From: Paractinoplanes rishiriensis
GTDB lineage: Bacteria > Actinomycetota > Actinomycetes > Mycobacteriales > Micromonosporaceae
NCBI RefSeq assembly: GCF_016862375.1
Contig: NZ_BOMV01000056.1
Span: forward strand, 62,001-126,000
DNA length: 64,000 nucleotides
Reading direction: 5' to 3'
Below are positions 32,357-40,977 of the stretch, piece after piece. Positions within the stretch are counted from its first letter, which is position 1, and each line of letters begins with the position of its first letter. The position numbers were made by a program, and so were the translations under genes. The notes below the pieces were generated by a model. That model was not told where the DNA came from. It was given only the letters and a program-made list of their open reading frames with translations, and did not search any database.

Positions 32357-33364
32357 CTACGTCACCCGCCGCCGGATCCACCAGAAGCAGAAGATCACGA
32401 ATAGCACCGCGGCACCGAGAACCACCCCGGACTCGCGCCACTGCAACGTCCAGAACTTGTCCGCGCCGAGATACACGACCCGCTGGGTCAGGTTCTGCGC
32501 CGCCACCCACTGGTGGCACCCGCGGGGCCCGGCGGTCGCCTCCATGCCGCACTTCGTGCGGTCGTACGGGCCGGTGAACGGCACGCCGGCGGCGGTGTCG
32601 ACGCTCTGCTCCAGCACCCACGCGCCGGCCACCGGCGTCTGGGCGCCCAGCACCACGGACCCGTCCTGGCTCAGCATCAGCTCGCCGATGTCGTCGGCGC
32701 CGAGCGGTGCCGAAAACGTGACCGGCGTGGCCAGGTGCGGCCGCAGCAGGTACGGCGAGGCCACCATCGCGGCCGCCACCACGACGAGCGTGACGGCCAT
32801 CGCCACGGTCGTCCGGCGCAGCACCATGCCGATCGCGACGCCGGCCGCGAAGGCGAAGACCGCGTACGCCACCGGCACCATCCCGCGGGCGGCGAAGACG
32901 TACGGCTCCATCCAGCCGCCGGCCCGGTCGAGCGGGCTGGCCCACCAGGTGATCACGAGGCTGAGCAGACCCGCCGCGAGGGCCGTGACGAGCGCGCCGG
33001 CGGCCAGCTTGACGGCCAGCCAGCGGGTGCGGCTCACCGTCTGGTTCCACACCAGACGGTGGGTGCCGGTCTCCAGCTCGCGGGCCACCAGCGGCGCGCC
33101 CCAGAAGAGGCCGATCAGCGCGGGCCCGGCGAACAGCAGCACCAGCGCGCCGTAGAAGAGCGTGGCGAAGTACGAGTCCTCCGCCCGCTTCACGAACGCG
33201 TCGGCCAGTTCGGCGCAGCCGGCGGTGCACCCGGTGTACCCGATGTCGGCGGCCAGGGCGACCAGGGCCGGCCGGGTGGCCGCGAACAGCGCCGCGATCA
33301 CGGCCACCGCGCCGAGCCCGGCGAGAGCCTGCAGGCGGAACTGCCGCCAGGTGAGCCAGATCAT
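32357..33364 (-). CDS. ABC-2 type transporter permease
   Basis: 335-aa membrane protein with about six helices: one at residues 13-35, then LFYGALVLLFAGPALIGLFW, VTALAAGLLSLVITWW, VAYAVFAFAAGVAIGMVL, AMAVTLVVVAAAMVA, and a last one near 308-328. A large extracellular loop before the last helix holds two cysteines. It forms an exporter with the ATPase upstream; its ATG overlaps that gene's stop (ATGA). The substrate is unknown; YtrA-linked exporters often respond to cell-wall stress. Confidence 0.85.
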   Translation of the reverse strand: MIWLTWRQFRLQALAGLGAVAVIAALFAATRPALVALAADIGYTGCTAGCAELADAFVKRAEDSYFATLFYGALVLLFAGPALIGLFWGAPLVARELETGTHRLVWNQTVSRTRWLAVKLAAGALVTALAAGLLSLVITWWASPLDRAGGWMEPYVFAARGMVPVAYAVFAFAAGVAIGMVLRRTTVAMAVTLVVVAAAMVASPYLLRPHLATPVTFSAPLGADDIGELMLSQDGSVVLGAQTPVAGAWVLEQSVDTAAGVPFTGPYDRTKCGMEATAGPRGCHQWVAAQNLTQRVVYLGADKFWTLQWRESGVVLGAAVLFVIFCFWWIRRRVT

Positions 33365-34236
33365 GGTTGCCTCTCCAGGACGCGGCCGGCGCCGGCCTCG
33401 GACATGTACGCGAGGACGAGGTCCTCCAGGTCGATCCCGTCCACCCGGAACGCCGGGTCGTCGATCGGCGCCGAGCTGCGGACCACCAGCGACGACTGCA
33501 CGTCGGTGTGCCGGGCCTGCACCACCTGCCGGCCCGGGCCGAGTGCCGCCGGGTCGATCCGGGCGCCGGTCAGCCGGTGGTGGGTGGCCAGCAACTCCTC
33601 CACCTCGCCGGTGACCTTCACCTTCGAGCGGGACAGCACGATCAGGAAGTCGCAGACCCGTTCCAGGTCGGTGACCAGGTGCGAGGACATCACCACGCTG
33701 GTGCCCTCGTCGGCGATGAACTCCATCAGCGCCTGCAGGAACTCGCGCCGGGCCAGCGGGTCGAGCGCGGCCACCGGCTCGTCGAGCAGCAGCAGGTCGG
33801 GCCGTTTCGCGATGGCCAGGGTGAGTGCGAGCTGGGCCCGCTGGCCGCCGGAGAGCCGGCCGGCCCGCTGCGTCGGGTCGAGCCCCAGGTCGTCGATCCG
33901 GCGGCGGGCGACGGCATCGTCCCAGGACGGGTTGAGCCGGGCACCGAACGCGAGGTGCTCCTCGACGGTCAGGCCGGCGTAGACCGGGGTGTCCTGGGCC
34001 ACGAAGCCGACCCGGGCCGATCCGCTGCGCGGCCGCTCGCCGAGCACCTCGAGCCGCCCCGCGGTCGGCTCGAGCAGGCCACAGACGAGCTGGAGCAGGG
34101 TCGACTTGCCGGCACCGTTCGGGCCGACCAGCCCCACCACCCGGCCGGCCGGCACCTGGACGGTGCAGTCGGACAGCGCGGTGCGCCGCCCGTACCGCTT
34201 GGTGAGTGCGTGGGTCACCACCACGTTCTCACTCAT
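33361..34236 (-). CDS. ABC transporter ATPase (exporter type)
   Basis: 291 aa. Walker A GPNGAGKST (about residues 39-47), Q-loop VAQD, signature LSGGQRAQL, Walker B LLLLDEP, and H-loop SSHL; then a C-terminal extension of about 80 residues. Classical BcrA/CcmA-type drug or lantibiotic exporter ATPase. It overlaps by four bases with both the GntR gene and the permease gene, so the three are translationally coupled. Confidence 0.93.
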   Translation of the reverse strand: MSENVVVTHALTKRYGRRTALSDCTVQVPAGRVVGLVGPNGAGKSTLLQLVCGLLEPTAGRLEVLGERPRSGSARVGFVAQDTPVYAGLTVEEHLAFGARLNPSWDDAVARRRIDDLGLDPTQRAGRLSGGQRAQLALTLAIAKRPDLLLLDEPVAALDPLARREFLQALMEFIADEGTSVVMSSHLVTDLERVCDFLIVLSRSKVKVTGEVEELLATHHRLTGARIDPAALGPGRQVVQARHTDVQSSLVVRSSAPIDDPAFRVDGIDLEDLVLAYMSEAGAGRVLERQP

Positions 34237-34634
34237 CGGCGTCCCGCTCCCGGCTCCGAAAACCGGCGGAACGCACTGACGAACAGCGCCTCGATGCTCT
34301 CGTTGTCGAGTCCGGCGTCGCGGGCCTTGGCCAGCCAGCCCTCCAGGTCGCGGCGCAGCGGCTCGTGCGCGGCGATCGCCTCGTCGCCGCCGAGCGTGCG
34401 GGTCACGAAGGTGCCGAGGCCGGGCCGGGGCTGGACCAGACCCTCAAATTCCAGTTCCCGGTACGCCTTCAGCACGGTGTTCGGGTTGATCGCGACCCGG
34501 GCCACCACGTCCTTGACGGTGGGCAGCCGGTCGCCCTCCTTGAGCAGGCCCAGCCGCATGGCGTGGCGCACCTGCTGAATCAGCTGCATGTACGGCGCCA
34601 CGCCCGAGCGGGTGTCCAGATGAAACTCGATCAT
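34233..34634 (-). CDS. GntR-family regulator, YtrA subfamily
   Basis: 133-aa repressor. A winged helix (residues 10-75: SGVAPYMQLIQQVRHAMRLGLLKEGDRLPTVKDVVARVAINPNTVLKAYRELEFEGLV) is followed only by a short helical tail of about 50 residues, which defines YtrA. The first gene of the exporter operon, so probably autoregulated. ATG 34634 is preferred to ATG 34646, as family members usually begin MIEF. A palindrome overlaps the promoter. Confidence 0.9.
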   Translation of the reverse strand: MIEFHLDTRSGVAPYMQLIQQVRHAMRLGLLKEGDRLPTVKDVVARVAINPNTVLKAYRELEFEGLVQPRPGLGTFVTRTLGGDEAIAAHEPLRRDLEGWLAKARDAGLDNESIEALFVSAFRRFSEPGAGRR

Positions 34635-34650
34635 TACTACCGCCATTCCA

Positions 34651-34662
34651 CTAGGTTCCTAG
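34651..34662. promoter_or_regulatory. Inverted repeat CTAGGTTCCTAG, likely GntR operator
   Basis: Perfect 5-bp arms around TT, lying just downstream of a TATTGT -10-like hexamer (minus strand) and 17 bp before the GntR start, where a bound repressor would block transcription. Confidence 0.55.
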
Positions 34663-34693
34663 CACAATAGCAGTATGCGGCCGGCCGGTGTGG

Positions 34694-36121
34694 TCACCAG
34701 TTGACGGCGATGTATTTCGACTCCAGGTACTCGAGCAGGCCCTCGTGCCCGCCCTCGCGGCCGATGCCGCTCTGCTTAACGCCGCCGAACGGGGCCGCCG
34801 GGTCGCTCACCAGCCCCCGGTTGAGGCCGACCATCCCGGCCTCGATCGCCTCGCTCACCCGCAGGCCGCGGGCGAGATCACCGGTGTAGACGTACGCGAC
34901 CAGGCCGAACTCGGTGTCGTTGGCGTACCGGACGGCCTCCTCCTCGCCGGTGAACGTGACGATCGGCGCGACCGGCCCGAAGATCTCCTCGCGCAGGATC
35001 GCCGCGCCCGGCCGCACGCCGGTCAGCACCGTGGGCGGGTAGTAGTACCCCGGGCCGTCCGGGCGTTCGCCGCCGGTCACGGCCGTCGCTCCCGACTCCA
35101 GCGCCCCCCGCACCAGACCGTCCACCTTGGCCACGGTGTCCTCGTTGACCAGCGGTCCGACCTGGGTCTTCTCGTCGGTGCCCGGGCCCACCACCAGCGC
35201 GGACATCCGCTCGGCCAGCTTGCCGGAGAACGCGGCGGCCACCGGTTCCTCGACGTAGAAGCGGTTGGCCGCGGTGCACGCCTCGCCGCCGTTGCGCATC
35301 TTGGCGATCATCGCGCCGTCCACCGCGGCGTCCAGGTCGGCGTCGGCGAAGACCACAAACGGCGCATTGCCGCCCAGCTCCATCGACGTGTTCACGACGT
35401 TGTCTGCGGCCTGGGCCAGCAGGAGCCGGCCCACCTCGGTCGAACCGGTGAACGACACCTTGCGCACCCGCGGGTCGTGCAGCATCCGGCCGACGACCTT
35501 GCCGGAACTGCGCGACGGCAGCACGTTGACCACACCGGCCGGCACGCCCGCCTCGGCCAGGATCGCGGCCATCGCCAGCGCGGTCAGCGGGGTGTCGCTG
35601 GCCGGCTTGAGGATCACGGTGCAACCCGCCGCGAGCGCCGGACCGATCTTGCGGGTGGCCATGGCGGCCGGGAAGTTCCACGGGGTGACCAGCACGCACA
35701 CGCCCACCGGCTGGCGCACCACCAGGATCCGGTTGGCGCCGGACGGGGCGGTCGCCACCTCGCCGGACCCGCGCACCGCCTCCTCGGCGAACCAGCGGAA
35801 GAATTCGGCTGCGTACGTGACCTCGCCCTTCGCATCGGTCAGCGCCTTGCCGTTCTCCAGGCTGATCAGCTTGGCCAGCTCGGCGGACCGCTCGGTCATC
35901 AGCTCGAAGGCCCGGCGCAGGTGCTCGCCGCGTACCCGCGGAGGCGTGGCCGCCCAGGCCGCGGCCGCGTCGGCCGCCGCATCCACCGCGGCGATCGCGT
36001 CCTCCTCCGACCCGTCCGCCACCGACGCGATCACGTCACCGGTCGCCGGGTCCTTGACGTCGAACCTGGCCCCGGACCGCGCCGGGACCCATTTGCCAGC
36101 AATGAAGAGTTCAGTTTCCAC
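34694..36121 (-). CDS. NAD(P)-dependent aldehyde dehydrogenase, succinate-semialdehyde type
   Basis: About 475 aa. Conserved blocks: VTPWNFPAAMATRKIGPALAAG, FTGSTEVGRLL, catalytic Glu in SMELGGNAPF, and the catalytic Cys in GEACTAANRFYV, ending KQSGIGREGGHEG. The GabD-like sequence suggests succinate-semialdehyde as substrate; other short aldehydes are possible. No GABA transaminase is nearby. The start is uncertain: GTG 36121 gives ETELFIAGKWVPA as N-terminus, normal for the family; GTG 36157 adds 12 residues. It is tightly divergent from the NACHT gene. Confidence 0.9.
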   Translation of the reverse strand: METELFIAGKWVPARSGARFDVKDPATGDVIASVADGSEEDAIAAVDAAADAAAAWAATPPRVRGEHLRRAFELMTERSAELAKLISLENGKALTDAKGEVTYAAEFFRWFAEEAVRGSGEVATAPSGANRILVVRQPVGVCVLVTPWNFPAAMATRKIGPALAAGCTVILKPASDTPLTALAMAAILAEAGVPAGVVNVLPSRSSGKVVGRMLHDPRVRKVSFTGSTEVGRLLLAQAADNVVNTSMELGGNAPFVVFADADLDAAVDGAMIAKMRNGGEACTAANRFYVEEPVAAAFSGKLAERMSALVVGPGTDEKTQVGPLVNEDTVAKVDGLVRGALESGATAVTGGERPDGPGYYYPPTVLTGVRPGAAILREEIFGPVAPIVTFTGEEEAVRYANDTEFGLVAYVYTGDLARGLRVSEAIEAGMVGLNRGLVSDPAAPFGGVKQSGIGREGGHEGLLEYLESKYIAVNW

Positions 36122-36166
36122 AACCCCAGCATGGTCCTGGTCCGGCCGTCCTGCCACGCTTACCGG

Positions 36167-39085
36167 ATGAGGTCACGGGGACTCTCGTTCGCCGACGCCG
36201 TCCGTCTGCTCGACGGAGGTTCGGAGCTGGTCGACCGGCTGGGGCAGGCCGGCGGACTGGCGGCCGGCACGGTCACGGTGGCCAGCGCCGGCACGGTGGA
36301 TTTCTTCGCCCTGCGCGACCAGGTCGTGCGCTGGGGGCACGCGGCGGTGCGCTCGTGGCGCGAAAAGGTGCGGGGCCTGAGCCGCTTCGACCGCACCGAC
36401 CGGATCGTCGCCGCCTACTCGGTGATCGTGCTGGTCGCCTACTTCGAGGTGCTCGGCGAGTGGCTGGCCGCCCACGGCGTCGACCTGGACGCTGCCGAGA
36501 TCACCGTCGAGGAGCAGGTGGCCCTCGGCACCCGGAGCGGGCCGCCGGACAGCTACGCCACGCTGATCACCGCGCTGGTGCGGGACGCGCCACCGCTGCC
36601 CAGCCCGGCCCAGCCCTTCGAGACCCTCCGGCGCCGGCTGGAGCTGCACTACGACATGCTGAACTACGACGTCGGCGCGTTCCTCCAGGGCCTGGCGGCG
36701 ACGCAGGGCGTCACGATCGGCAAGGATCTGCCATGGGCGGCCGTGCGGCGCTTCACCGAGCTGTACCGCGGACTCGCCACCGAGATCCCCGAGTTCCGGC
36801 TCTGGTCCGAGATGATCGACGCGCAGGCCACCCGCGAGATGATCCAGGCGGCGGTCGCCCGTCTGCGCAGCGAGCAGGAGATCGCCGACGCCGTCCGGTC
36901 GGGGCTGGTCCGGCGCTACGAGGCCCAGCTGGGCAAGCCGATCCTGAGCGCCGCGAACGCGCCGGCCGACCTGCTCCTGCCCACCCTCCAGCAGGGTTAC
37001 CAGGACCCGGCCGGCCTGGCCGCCATCGCCGGACCGGACGCGTCGCCGGCCACCGAGACGTGGTGGGCCACCAACGGCCATTCGGTGCCCGACGTCCAGG
37101 ACTTCCTGATCGCCCACCTGACCAGCGCACCGGCGACCGGCGGGCCGATGGTCGTGCTGGGCCACCCCGGCTCGGGCAAGTCGGTGCTCACCCGGGTGCT
37201 CGCCGCCCGGCTGTCCACCGCGGACTTCCTCCCGGTACGGGTCGAGCTGCGCACCGTGCGCGCCGACTCGCCGGTGCAGCGGCAGATCGAGGAGGCGCTC
37301 TACCTCGCGCTCGGCGAGTCGGTGACCTGGCCCGACCTGGCGCGGCGGTCCGGCACCGCCCTGCCGGTGGTGATGATGGACGGCTTCGACGAGCTGCTGC
37401 AGGCCACCGGCCAGAACTGGGCCAACTATCTGGAGCAGCTCCAGGAGTTCCAGCAGCGCGAGGCGGAACTGGGCCGTCCGGTGGCGGTGCTGGTCACCAG
37501 CCGGACCGTGGTGGCCGACCGGGCCCGCTTCCCGGAGAACACCACCGTGCTGCGGCTCAGCCCGTTCGGCGACGCACAGGTGTCGGCCTGGCTCGGCGTG
37601 TGGAACGCGCTCAACGGTGCCGGTTTCGCGGCCCGCGGGGTCCGCCCGCTGTCCGCCGGGGTGCTGGCGGTGCATCGTGAGCTGGCCGAGCAGCCGCTGC
37701 TGCTGTTGCTGCTCGCCCTGTTCGACGGCCGCGACAACCAGCTCCAGCGGCACGGCGGCGGGATCGGCCGGGTGGAGCTGTACGAACGGCTGTTCCACGA
37801 CTTCTTCGAGCGGCAGGTGGACAAGTTCGGCACCGCCCTCGGCACCGACCAGCGGGACGCCCAGGTGGCCGCCGAGTGGCGCCGGCTCTGCGCGGTCGCG
37901 GTGGCGATGCACAACCGCGGCCGCGACGTGGTGTTCGAACCGGAGCTGGAGTCCGACCTGCGGCACCTGCTCAGCGAGGACGACCGGGCCCCCGAGCCGG
38001 GCAGCCGGCCGCTGACCCCGGCCCAGCTCCTGGTCGGCCGCTTCTTCTTCGTGCACGAGTCCAGGGCCAGCCTCGACACCGGCGCCGCGGAACGCAGCTT
38101 CGAGTTCCTGCACGCCACGTTCGGCGAGTTCCTCACCGCCCGGCGCATCGTGACGGCGCTGACCGAACTGGCCGAGGACCGCGCCTACCTGCGCCGCCGC
38201 CCGGGCGCCACGCTCGACGCCGGCTTCTTCCACGCGCTCACGTCGTTCACCACGATCACCCGGCGGCAGCCGCTCTGGGAGTTCTGCCAGGGCATGGTGA
38301 CCCGCCTCGACGCTCCGACCCGGCGCGACTGCCGCGAGCTGGTTCTGGAGCTGCTCGCCGAGGCCGGACACCCGCACCCGACCTGGGCCCTCGGCGGCTA
38401 CCAGCCGGAACGCAAGACGATGGCGGCCCGGCAGGCCGCGTTCTCGGCCAACCTGACCTGCCTGGCCGTGCTGCTCAGCGACGGCCCGGTGGACGCGGCC
38501 GAGCTGGTCGGCGAGCCCTTGGTGACCAACTGGCGCGGCCAGGCCCTGCTCTGGATGGGCCAGCTCGAATCCGAGGACACCCGCCGGCTGTGGCAGGCGT
38601 TGCGGATCGCCTGGGACCTGGACACCGACCCGGCCAGGCTGCTGGTCCGCGTGGAGGACGGCACCGACGTCAGCGTCTTCGCATCACTGCCCTGGCCGCC
38701 CGAGGAGCGGCCGGCCGCCGGACGGCCGCGATGGGACGTCGCGCTGCCCGCGCAGACGCGCACCGGGCTGCAACTGCGCAAATCGGCGTTCGCGCAGACC
38801 GGGGTGGACTTCCGCGAGCTCTACCACGCGATGATCCCGTTCTGGCGGCGCTTCGGCGACCTCAGCCACCCGGCCAATCGGGACCGATCCGAATCGGACG
38901 TGCGCGCCCTGCTGGAGTTGTTGCTCACCGAGGAACCGGGCGCCCTGGAGTTCTTCACCGCTTCGCTGGCCAACACCGCCTCCGACGTATGGGACTTCCT
39001 GGCCGGCCACCTGGAGACTCAGGACCACCACCGACGGCGGCTGCTCGGTGCCATGACGCAGTACGGGGACCCGCCCGAGGCGTGA
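36167..39085 (+). CDS. NACHT-domain NTPase
   Basis: 972-aa STAND-type ATPase. Residues 1-300 form a helical N-terminal domain (FRTDRI-like region RFDRTDRIVAAYSVIVLVAYFEVL; ELYRGLATEIPEF) of the NACHT N-terminal helical kind. The NACHT core has Walker A GHPGSGKS (about 331-338), Walker B VVMMDGFDEL (about 400-409) with the DGFDE variant, and sensor VLVTSR. A winged-helix part holds FEFLHATFGEFLTARRIV. The C-terminal 350 residues are helical without obvious LRR or TPR repeats. Some bacterial NACHT proteins are antiphage sensors; role here unproven. Lone gene, divergent from the dehydrogenase. Confidence 0.82.
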   Translation: MRSRGLSFADAVRLLDGGSELVDRLGQAGGLAAGTVTVASAGTVDFFALRDQVVRWGHAAVRSWREKVRGLSRFDRTDRIVAAYSVIVLVAYFEVLGEWLAAHGVDLDAAEITVEEQVALGTRSGPPDSYATLITALVRDAPPLPSPAQPFETLRRRLELHYDMLNYDVGAFLQGLAATQGVTIGKDLPWAAVRRFTELYRGLATEIPEFRLWSEMIDAQATREMIQAAVARLRSEQEIADAVRSGLVRRYEAQLGKPILSAANAPADLLLPTLQQGYQDPAGLAAIAGPDASPATETWWATNGHSVPDVQDFLIAHLTSAPATGGPMVVLGHPGSGKSVLTRVLAARLSTADFLPVRVELRTVRADSPVQRQIEEALYLALGESVTWPDLARRSGTALPVVMMDGFDELLQATGQNWANYLEQLQEFQQREAELGRPVAVLVTSRTVVADRARFPENTTVLRLSPFGDAQVSAWLGVWNALNGAGFAARGVRPLSAGVLAVHRELAEQPLLLLLLALFDGRDNQLQRHGGGIGRVELYERLFHDFFERQVDKFGTALGTDQRDAQVAAEWRRLCAVAVAMHNRGRDVVFEPELESDLRHLLSEDDRAPEPGSRPLTPAQLLVGRFFFVHESRASLDTGAAERSFEFLHATFGEFLTARRIVTALTELAEDRAYLRRRPGATLDAGFFHALTSFTTITRRQPLWEFCQGMVTRLDAPTRRDCRELVLELLAEAGHPHPTWALGGYQPERKTMAARQAAFSANLTCLAVLLSDGPVDAAELVGEPLVTNWRGQALLWMGQLESEDTRRLWQALRIAWDLDTDPARLLVRVEDGTDVSVFASLPWPPEERPAAGRPRWDVALPAQTRTGLQLRKSAFAQTGVDFRELYHAMIPFWRRFGDLSHPANRDRSESDVRALLELLLTEEPGALEFFTASLANTASDVWDFLAGHLETQDHHRRRLLGAMTQYGDPPEA

Positions 39086-39136
39086 TTGGCCGTGATCCGG
39101 CGCCTGATTGCGACGGTGCTGGCCGGGCAACGGCCC

Positions 39137-39142
39137 TAGCGT
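39137..39142 (+). promoter_or_regulatory. -10 box TAGCGT, leaderless
   Basis: TAGCGT lies 7 nt before the ATG at 39150; no ribosome site. Confidence 0.45.
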
Positions 39143-39149
39143 CGATCCC

Positions 39150-40070
39150 ATGAAGGTGGGATTTCTGGGGCTCGGCGTGATGGGCCGGCCGATGGCCACG
39201 AACCTCGCCGCGGCCGGCGTCGACCTCGTCGGGTGGAGCCGCTCCGGCGGCACGATCCCGTGCGCGGACACCGCCACCAGCCCCGGCCAGGTGTTCGAGC
39301 GGGCCGGCGTGGTGATCCTGATGCTGGCCAACGCCGAGGCCGTCGACAGCGTGCTGGGCCGCGGCACCGCGGCGTTCCCGGTGCACGTGGCCGGCCGGAC
39401 GGTGGTGCACATGGGCACCACCTCGCCGGAGTACTCGGCGGACCTCGGTGCGGCGGTCGCGGCGGCCGGCGGTCGCTATGTGGAGGCGCCGGTGTCCGGG
39501 TCGCGCGGGCCGGCCGAGGCGGGACAGCTGGTCGCCATGCTGGCCGGTCAGCCGGACGACCGGGAGCGGGTGCGGCCGCTGCTGCGGCCGATGTGCCGGG
39601 AGGTGTTCGACTGCGGGCCGGTCCCGCAGGGGCTGCTCCTGAAGCTGGCCGTGAACACGTTCCTGATCAGCATGGTCACCGGGCTGGCCGAGGCGTTCCA
39701 CTTCGCGGCCGGGCACGGGCTGGACGCGGGGCTGCTGCGCGACGTGCTCGACGCCGGGCCGATGGCCAGCTTCGTCTCCCGGGGCAAGGCCGCCAAGCTG
39801 GTCGACGGCGACTTCGCGGTGCAGGCCGCGATCCGGGACGTGCACTACAACAACCGGCTGATCGTCGAGGCCGCCGCGGCGCGCGGACTGGCCGCGCCGC
39901 TGCTCGACGTGTGCGCCGATTTGTTCGCCGAGACCGGGCGCCTGGGGCACGACGGCGCCGACATGGCCGCGGTCATTCACGCGATGACAGCGCGAAGCGG
40001 CTCCGGTACTGCGTCGGCGAGCAGCCGAACCGGCGCTGGAAGTGCTGCCGCAGCAGGGCCGCCGAGCTGA
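39150..40070 (+). CDS. NAD(P)-dependent beta-hydroxyacid dehydrogenase family
   Basis: 306-aa protein of the 3-hydroxyisobutyrate dehydrogenase family. Rossmann motif GFLGLGVMGRPMATNL at the start, substrate loop EAPVSGSRGPAEAGQL, and catalytic Lys in LLKLAVNTFL. Some members are imine reductases or act on tartronate semialdehyde. The domain should end near HAM (about 39985); the last 28 residues are low-complexity Ser/Gly/Ala and lie in a 98-bp overlap with the opposing GlxA-type gene, so the natural stop may have been lost. Confidence 0.85.
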   Translation: MKVGFLGLGVMGRPMATNLAAAGVDLVGWSRSGGTIPCADTATSPGQVFERAGVVILMLANAEAVDSVLGRGTAAFPVHVAGRTVVHMGTTSPEYSADLGAAVAAAGGRYVEAPVSGSRGPAEAGQLVAMLAGQPDDRERVRPLLRPMCREVFDCGPVPQGLLLKLAVNTFLISMVTGLAEAFHFAAGHGLDAGLLRDVLDAGPMASFVSRGKAAKLVDGDFAVQAAIRDVHYNNRLIVEAAAARGLAAPLLDVCADLFAETGRLGHDGADMAAVIHAMTARSGSGTASASSRTGAGSAAAAGPPS

Positions 40071-40896
40071 ACCCGGCGCGGCCGGCCGCCTCCTCGACCG
40101 CCAGGCCGGGTTCCTGCTCCAGCAGCTGCTGGGCGAGCCGCACCCGCTGCTCCAGGATCCAGGCGTACGGCGACGTGCCGGTGGCCTGCCGGAACCGGCG
40201 GGCGAACGAGCGCCGGGACAGGAACGCCCGCCGGGCCAGCAGGTCGATCGACAGGTCCTCGTGCAGGTTGCCGAGCGCCCAGTCGAGCAGCCGGTCGATG
40301 CCCTCGTCACGGCGCGGGCCGGGCGGCAGCGGGACCGGCCGCCGACCGGGCACCATCCCCCGGGCCACGGCGTCCGCCGCGGCCTCGCCGTGGCCGGTGC
40401 GCACGAGGTGCAGGCACAGGTCGATGCCGGCCGCGGCACCGGCCGCCGTGAAGATCGGATCGTCGGCCACGAACCGCATCGCGGTGTCGGCCCGCACCCG
40501 CGGAAACCAGCCGGTCAGCAACGGGGCATGCCGCCGGTCGGTGGCGACGGTGCGGCCGTCGAGCAGGCCCGCGGCCGCCATCGTGAACACCGCGGAGCAG
40601 GCACCGGCCACCCGCGCGCCGCGATCCACCGCGGCCCGGAGCGCCTCCGCGACCGCCGGGCTCACCGCACGCGCCGGCGAGCCGGGCGGCGCCACCGCGA
40701 CCAGGTCGGCCGCCGCCAGCCGGTCCAGCCCCTCGGTCGGCGTGAGGCACATGCCGCCTGCCATGGGTACCGCCCGGCCCGGCCATTCCGAGACGATCGC
40801 GAAGTCGACGGGAAGCGAGGCACCGAACACCTCGCAGTACACGGCCAGCTCGAACGGCCGGACCGTGGACGACATCAGCACCGCAACGTTGCGCAC
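39973..40896 (-). CDS. GlxA-type AraC regulator with DJ-1/PfpI domain
   Basis: About 307 aa. The N-terminal DJ-1/PfpI-like domain (about 1-170) shows VAVLMSSTVRPFELAVYCEVFG and GACSAVFTMAAAGLLDGRTVATDRRHAPLL with Cys at the nucleophile elbow. The C-terminal AraC HTH pair (about 200-300) shows LARRAFLSRRSFARRFRQATGTSPYAWILEQRV and AAGRAGFSSAALLRQHFQRRFG. Start GTG 40896 is provisional. It is divergent from the YciO gene and convergent with the dehydrogenase. Confidence 0.9.
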   Translation of the reverse strand: MRNVAVLMSSTVRPFELAVYCEVFGASLPVDFAIVSEWPGRAVPMAGGMCLTPTEGLDRLAAADLVAVAPPGSPARAVSPAVAEALRAAVDRGARVAGACSAVFTMAAAGLLDGRTVATDRRHAPLLTGWFPRVRADTAMRFVADDPIFTAAGAAAGIDLCLHLVRTGHGEAAADAVARGMVPGRRPVPLPPGPRRDEGIDRLLDWALGNLHEDLSIDLLARRAFLSRRSFARRFRQATGTSPYAWILEQRVRLAQQLLEQEPGLAVEEAAGRAGFSSAALLRQHFQRRFGCSPTQYRSRFALSSRE

Positions 40897-40965
40897 CTCA
40901 TCGAGCCTGCCAGCGCCGCGGCGCGCCGGGGACAGCCAGTTCGGCGACCGTGGCCTGGTCGAAAC

Positions 40966-40971
40966 TAAGCT
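40966..40971 (+). promoter_or_regulatory. -10 box TAAGCT, leaderless
   Basis: TAAGCT ends 6 nt before the GTG at 40978; no ribosome site. Confidence 0.45.
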
Positions 40972-40977
40972 GCCCGG

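Noticed and set aside
34688..36166. Open frame continuing upstream of the NACHT gene
   Set aside because: It is the antisense shadow of the aldehyde dehydrogenase; the NACHT protein has a sensible start at 36167.
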